Source: Acinetobacter sp.
GTDB taxonomy: Bacteria > Pseudomonadota > Gammaproteobacteria > Pseudomonadales > Moraxellaceae
Length of the DNA stretch: 7,417 nt
Reading direction: 5' to 3'
NCBI GenBank assembly: GCA_030152675.1
Contig: JASLIY010000246.1
Coordinates: 1 to 7,417, forward strand
Notes under the pieces: model-generated
Told to the model about the DNA's origin: nothing
Databases searched by the model: none
What the model saw: the letters and a program-made list of their open reading frames with translations, nothing else
Translations under genes and position numbers: made by a program
Part shown: piece after piece, positions 4,566-7,417 of the stretch
How positions within the stretch are numbered: position 1 is the first letter of the stretch
How the letters are laid out: each line of letters starts with the position of its first letter

Positions 4566-7417
4566 ATGCCGCATACGATGATTCGACCGACCTTTCTCGG
4601 CAGGTTTTTCGGTCCAATCCAATCGATTCGCCTCACAGATCAAAATATTCAATTTGAATATAAAAACCAGCATAACCAAACCTTCGCGATTGATCAGTTA
4701 TGTGATTTTATTCAACACCAATCCCAGCTATTCGGCAGCAGTCTGTCATTTCAGTTTGAGACTGAATGTTTAAACTATTCAATGTTGAATAAAGCCGATT
4801 GTGAAAAATTCATTCATCAGTTAAACCCGCTGATTAAAATACACTTAGAAAATAAAATTAATGATGCCAGTCGCATATTTAATCACCACGCTCTACAGCA
4901 ATATTTAAGAGATTCCAATATCGAGCCGATTGAACAACTCAATCAGCGCTGTCTCACCCCCTATTTAAACAATTTACGTGTTTGGCAATATAAACTCGAT
5001 CAACGCAGTATTGGCCAACTCGAACAGCTGCTTGAATATTTTCCCTTAGCACAACACTGCGCACGCTTAAGAGCAGAGTATGAACGTGCTCAGCTGAACA
5101 GTAGCGCCTCCTTTTTCGATCAGGTTGAATCTCATCCCCTTACCGAGCAGCAATGCTTGGCGGTGATCCGTAATAATGATCGCAATTTAGTGTTGGCTGC
5201 GGCAGGAACAGGAAAAAGTTCAGTCATCGTTGCCAAAGCCCTCGATCTCATCAATCGTGGTATGGCCAATAGCGATGAGATCTTAGTGCTGGCCTATAAC
5301 TCAGCGGCAGCCAAAGAACTGCAGCAACGACTGCAGCTGAGAAGCCAAGGCCTTGATCATCCGCTGGCACAGTTACCCCATATTTCAACCTTTCATGCCC
5401 TCGGTCGGCAAATCCTCAAAGCAGCCAACATCCCAACCTACTTATCGGTATTTGCCCAAGATCCAAAATTGTTGGAAATCTGGATGTCTGAATGGCTGAA
5501 CAGCTATATTCATGCCCATCCCAACGGCGTGCTGGAGTTTATTGAACTGGCACAACAGCCGAGCAATGCTTTTGATTTTCAAAGCCAGCAAGACTACGAC
5601 CTATATATTCGTGACAATGAATACCGCACCCTGCAAGGTGAACGGGTAAAGGGCTATCAAGAACTGCTCATTGCCAATTGGTTATTTCGACATGGTATTG
5701 CCTATGAATATGAAGCGCCCTTTATCAGTAAACGCCGTATTCAACCGAGCTTTGATTATTGTCCTGACTTTTATCTGCCGGATGCCGATCTATATTTGGA
5801 ACACTTTGGCATCGATCGCCAAGGTCAGACCCGTGCGGATATTGATGCCACTCAATACCAGCAGGAGATGCAAGCCAAACGTGAGCTCCATCTAGACTGC
5901 CATACCCGCTTGCTAGAAACATATCATTATGATTGGACTGAAGGGCAACTCGAACAACGTCTCGCGCAGTTGATGCAACAGCATCAGGTGGCGTTAAAAC
6001 CCAAATCGGATACTGAACTTTTAACGACCCTCAACCAACTGGGCATCATCGTTGACAGTGCCAAGCGTTATTTAAAATGTCTACAGGCGATCCGCGCACA
6101 AGGTTTAGACCATGCCGCGATCTTGGCCAGACTCGAACAGCACCAGATCTATCATGCGGACAAATACGCAGCACTACTGGATCAGCTTAATCAGGACTAT
6201 TGCCAGAAACTGGCACAAGATCAACGTATCGACTTTGATGATATGATTCTGCGCGCCACACAACTTATCCAACACGGCCATGTGCAGCCACAATGGAAAT
6301 ATATTCTGGTGGATGAATTTCAGGATATCTCCACGGCGCGGATGGCTTTGATTCAAGCGCTGATGACATTTGGTCCGCATCCGAGTTTGACCGCAGTCGG
6401 TGATGATTGGCAGTCAATCTATCGTTTCTCCGGTGCTGAACTGCAACTGACCACGCGTTTTGAGGAATTGGTCGGCACACATAGCTTGAGCAAACTCGAA
6501 AAAACCTACCGTTATAACAACAGTATTGCCGAGACTGCCGGACGCTTTGTGATGCAGAATCCCGAGCAATACCGCAAACAGGTGCTCACCCACACTCAGG
6601 TCGAAACGCCAGCGGTGTATTTGCTCGATCAATATGAAAATCAAACCGATACGCCGCTTGAGGGGACGCAGGCTTTGGCACATCGTGTCTTAGCCCTGGT
6701 GCAAAAGATTCGGCGTCATGATCCTGAAGCCACGATTGCGATCTTAGCCAGATACCGCTATCTGCTTGATCAAGCACAAAAGACCATCAAGGCCGCATCA
6801 GATCCATCACGACAGCACAATGCCATTAAGTTTTGGACCTTCCATGGCGCGAAAGGTCTAGAAGCAGACCACTGTATCTTGATTGGTTTTGAGCAAGGCA
6901 AAAGCGGATTCCCCAATCAAAATCAAGAGAATGCCATTGTCGAGGCCTTACTCCCGGGGGCAGAACACTACCCGCATGCTGAAGAACGCCGACTGTTCTA
7001 TGTGGCGATGACGCGCGCCAAGAAAAAATGTTATTTGATTGCGGATGCACTGGCACCCTCTGATTTTATTACTGAACTGTGTACAGCCCCCTATCAAATC
7101 CATATCGCCTCGCCCCAATTCAAAGCCCATCAACGTGCAACTTTAAAATGCCCGCACTGCAGTACCGGCTATTTTAAACTGCTGCCAAGTCAATATGATC
7201 GTGGCTATTATCGTTGTAGCTCAGGGAGCATCTGCCCAGCGCGACCCCGTGTATGTGAGAAATGCAACGCCCCAAGTATCGACGAACGTGGCCTCAGTCG
7301 CTGCCAAAATCACAACTGCCAACATCACATGCCGATCTGCATCCGCTGTGGTCGACCAATGAAGTTACGCCAAGCTAAAAATGGCCCATTTTGGGGGTGC
7401 TCAGGCTATGCCTCACC
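4566..7417 (+). CDS. HelD-like (DNA helicase IV) UvrD-family helicase with nuclease-like insertion and zinc ribbons (3' end missing)
   Basis: The frame is open for 950 codons and runs off the edge. Residues 1-200 match the HelD-specific N-terminal region and end in FFDQVESHPLTEQQ, close to the E. coli HelD segment before its ATP site. Helicase motifs in order are: Walker A GTGKS at 214-218; Ia ILVLAYNSAAAKEL at 239-252; Ic HISTFHALG from 272; Walker B DEFQD at 583-587; motif III VGDDWQSIYRFSGAE from 611; IV TYRYN at 647-651; V TFHGAKGLEAD at 758-768; VI EERRLFYVAMTRAK at 806-819. HelD is a 3'-to-5' ATP-dependent DNA helicase, and this protein should unwind DNA likewise. Two additions make it far longer than E. 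coli HelD (684 aa). One is a PD-(D/E)XK-like domain at about 359-480, with E366, P400-D401, E412-H-F-G and K438. The other is a run of C4 zinc ribbons: C862/C865/C884/C890, C897/C900/C913/C918, and C925/C928/C945 with its last Cys outside the window. The third is topoisomerase-like (CGRPMKLR...FWGCSGY). It is more GC-rich than the T6SS genes, like an ordinary chromosomal gene. Confidence 0.93.
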   Translation, partial: MPHTMIRPTFLGRFFGPIQSIRLTDQNIQFEYKNQHNQTFAIDQLCDFIQHQSQLFGSSLSFQFETECLNYSMLNKADCEKFIHQLNPLIKIHLENKINDASRIFNHHALQQYLRDSNIEPIEQLNQRCLTPYLNNLRVWQYKLDQRSIGQLEQLLEYFPLAQHCARLRAEYERAQLNSSASFFDQVESHPLTEQQCLAVIRNNDRNLVLAAAGTGKSSVIVAKALDLINRGMANSDEILVLAYNSAAAKELQQRLQLRSQGLDHPLAQLPHISTFHALGRQILKAANIPTYLSVFAQDPKLLEIWMSEWLNSYIHAHPNGVLEFIELAQQPSNAFDFQSQQDYDLYIRDNEYRTLQGERVKGYQELLIANWLFRHGIAYEYEAPFISKRRIQPSFDYCPDFYLPDADLYLEHFGIDRQGQTRADIDATQYQQEMQAKRELHLDCHTRLLETYHYDWTEGQLEQRLAQLMQQHQVALKPKSDTELLTTLNQLGIIVDSAKRYLKCLQAIRAQGLDHAAILARLEQHQIYHADKYAALLDQLNQDYCQKLAQDQRIDFDDMILRATQLIQHGHVQPQWKYILVDEFQDISTARMALIQALMTFGPHPSLTAVGDDWQSIYRFSGAELQLTTRFEELVGTHSLSKLEKTYRYNNSIAETAGRFVMQNPEQYRKQVLTHTQVETPAVYLLDQYENQTDTPLEGTQALAHRVLALVQKIRRHDPEATIAILARYRYLLDQAQKTIKAASDPSRQHNAIKFWTFHGAKGLEADHCILIGFEQGKSGFPNQNQENAIVEALLPGAEHYPHAEERRLFYVAMTRAKKKCYLIADALAPSDFITELCTAPYQIHIASPQFKAHQRATLKCPHCSTGYFKLLPSQYDRGYYRCSSGSICPARPRVCEKCNAPSIDERGLSRCQNHNCQHHMPICIRCGRPMKLRQAKNGPFWGCSGYAS

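Noticed and set aside
4494..4679. Minus-strand open frame of 61 codons over the helicase start
   Set aside because: It overlaps the ribosome site and first codons of the helicase gene antisense, and the peptide resembles nothing I know.
5671..7133. Several open frames of 63-89 codons on both strands within the helicase
   Set aside because: They are shadows of one continuous, motif-rich helicase frame and have no independent features.

Overview
The window most resembles a chromosome segment of Acinetobacter or a close relative in the Moraxellaceae. This rests on the moderately AT-rich DNA and on a VgrG whose N-terminus (MLNHIFG.., then FIGCQVAVDQVTD) and central region are of the kind I associate with that genus. 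This is recognition from memory, not a database result.

Left part, minus strand (about 1-4050): a type VI secretion (T6SS) spike-and-cargo operon, transcribed right to left. It begins with vgrG (spike tip, about 909 aa). Four bases later comes a gene for a Tli4-family immunity protein. Eleven bases after that is the 5' end of an alpha/beta-hydrolase with a PGIMGS motif, read as a Tle4/PGAP1-like phospholipase effector and cut off by the window edge. VgrG ends in a roughly 57-residue transthyretin-like extension, the kind of tail that docks lipase effectors on the spike. The inferred logic is that VgrG carries the lipase through its tail, the lipase attacks phospholipids of a rival cell, and Tli4 protects the producer. 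The immunity gene precedes the toxin gene.

Middle (about 4052-4565): a divergent intergenic region with no convincing gene. It holds a 66-bp near-perfect inverted repeat bounded by TA (a MITE-like or collapsed insertion-sequence remnant), a smaller hairpin, and a 27-codon stretch on the minus strand that weakly resembles a transposase fragment. It separates the AT-rich T6SS cassette from a visibly more GC-rich gene, so it may be the edge of a vgrG island.

Right part, plus strand (4566 to the window end): a long open frame running off the edge, with 950 codons visible. It is a UvrD-superfamily helicase closely resembling E. coli DNA helicase IV (HelD) in its N-terminal region and all helicase motifs. 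It has two additions: a PD-(D/E)XK-type nuclease-like domain inserted between helicase motifs Ic and II, and at least three C-terminal four-cysteine zinc ribbons, the last like those of topoisomerase I. This multi-domain helicase is the most unusual object in the window. No tRNA, rRNA, CRISPR array or convincing intrinsic terminator was seen.
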